Assembly: GCA_964461835.1 (NCBI GenBank)
Contig: CAYWVO010000069.1
Coordinates: 1 to 11,955 of the forward strand
DNA from: CAYWVO01 sp964461835
GTDB taxonomy: Bacteria; Zixibacteria; MSB-5A5; WJJR01; JAJRUJ01
Length of the DNA: 11,955 bases
Reading direction: 5' to 3'
Positions 11,869 to 11,955 of this stretch are shown here, one piece after another. The translations under genes were made by a program, and so were the position numbers. The notes under the pieces were generated by a model. It ran no database searches. It saw only the letters and a program-made list of their open reading frames with translations, and was not told the origin of the DNA. Position 1 is the stretch's first letter; each line of letters opens with the position of its first letter.

Positions 11869-11955
11869 TGCTCAAAAGTCCACACTTTCTCAAAATCCAT
11901 ATTAGAGCGGTTCTCAGAATAACTTTCCGATTGCAGCAGTTGTTTTTGTCTGCTC

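Larger units (their letters stand above)
11536..11955. other. Non-coding right edge with structured repeats
   Basis: No gene is supported after the VOC stop codon. Two short open frames, at 11594-11812 (plus) and 11705-11893 (minus), run through the palindromes and are explained by them. The stretch holds a long hairpin at 11560-11601, two inverted copies of the palindromic repeat at 11626-11673 and 11737-11788, and a three-way-junction palindrome at 11818-11868. I see nothing I can name in the last 80 bases. Confidence 0.6.

Noticed and set aside
11705..11893. 62-codon minus-strand open frame in the right-hand repeat cluster
   Set aside because: Its sequence is simply the translation of repeat copy 3 and the three-way-junction palindrome.

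Overview
This window looks like a chromosomal segment from an aerobic bacterium. The presence of heme A synthase (CtaA) and heme O synthase (CtaB) implies a heme A-type terminal oxidase elsewhere in the genome. I cannot place the lineage from sequence alone. The SUF gene set uses SufU and SufT rather than SufE and SufA, with a Rieske protein inside the operon, and the intergenic DNA is rich in hairpin repeats. Together these suggest one of the less-studied environmental phyla rather than an Enterobacterium or a classical Gram-positive, but this is a weak inference. No phage, transposase, CRISPR, tRNA or rRNA gene is visible.

Layout. Positions 1-310 are non-coding and hold several hairpins, including one copy of a palindromic repeat family. 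Positions 311-2162 (minus strand) carry ctaA-ctaB, almost abutting, with their own promoter in the gap before sufT. Positions 2247-8756 (minus strand) form one tight operon, in transcription order: Rrf2 regulator, sufC, sufB, sufD, a Rieske ferredoxin, sufS, sufU, sufT. Spacers are from -8 to 26 bases. Positions 8757-9049 are a divergent intergenic region with a promoter and a candidate operator for the suf operon on one side and a TATAAT box for the next operon on the other. Positions 9050-11535 (plus strand) form a second operon: a cystathionine beta-synthase-type enzyme, a cystathionine gamma-lyase-type enzyme and a small VOC/glyoxalase-fold protein. Positions 11536-11955 are non-coding and packed with structured repeats, including two more copies of the family seen at the left edge.

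How the genes fit together. The plus-strand pair would run reverse transsulfuration, making cysteine from homocysteine and serine. Cysteine is the sulfur donor for SufS, which passes sulfur via SufU to the SufBCD scaffold. SufT is associated with cluster maturation, and the Rrf2 protein, with three clustered cysteines, is probably the Fe-S-sensing repressor. The divergent arrangement therefore places cysteine supply beside cysteine use in Fe-S cluster assembly. CtaA and CtaB supply heme for respiration and are probably transcribed separately.

The most unusual material is intergenic. A hairpin family has three copies in which the stem sequences differ but pairing is kept, there is a nearly perfect three-way-junction palindrome, and two suf gene junctions share the same ATGGATAA stop/start overlap. 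ctaA appears to have a conserved N-terminus upstream of its only standard start codon.
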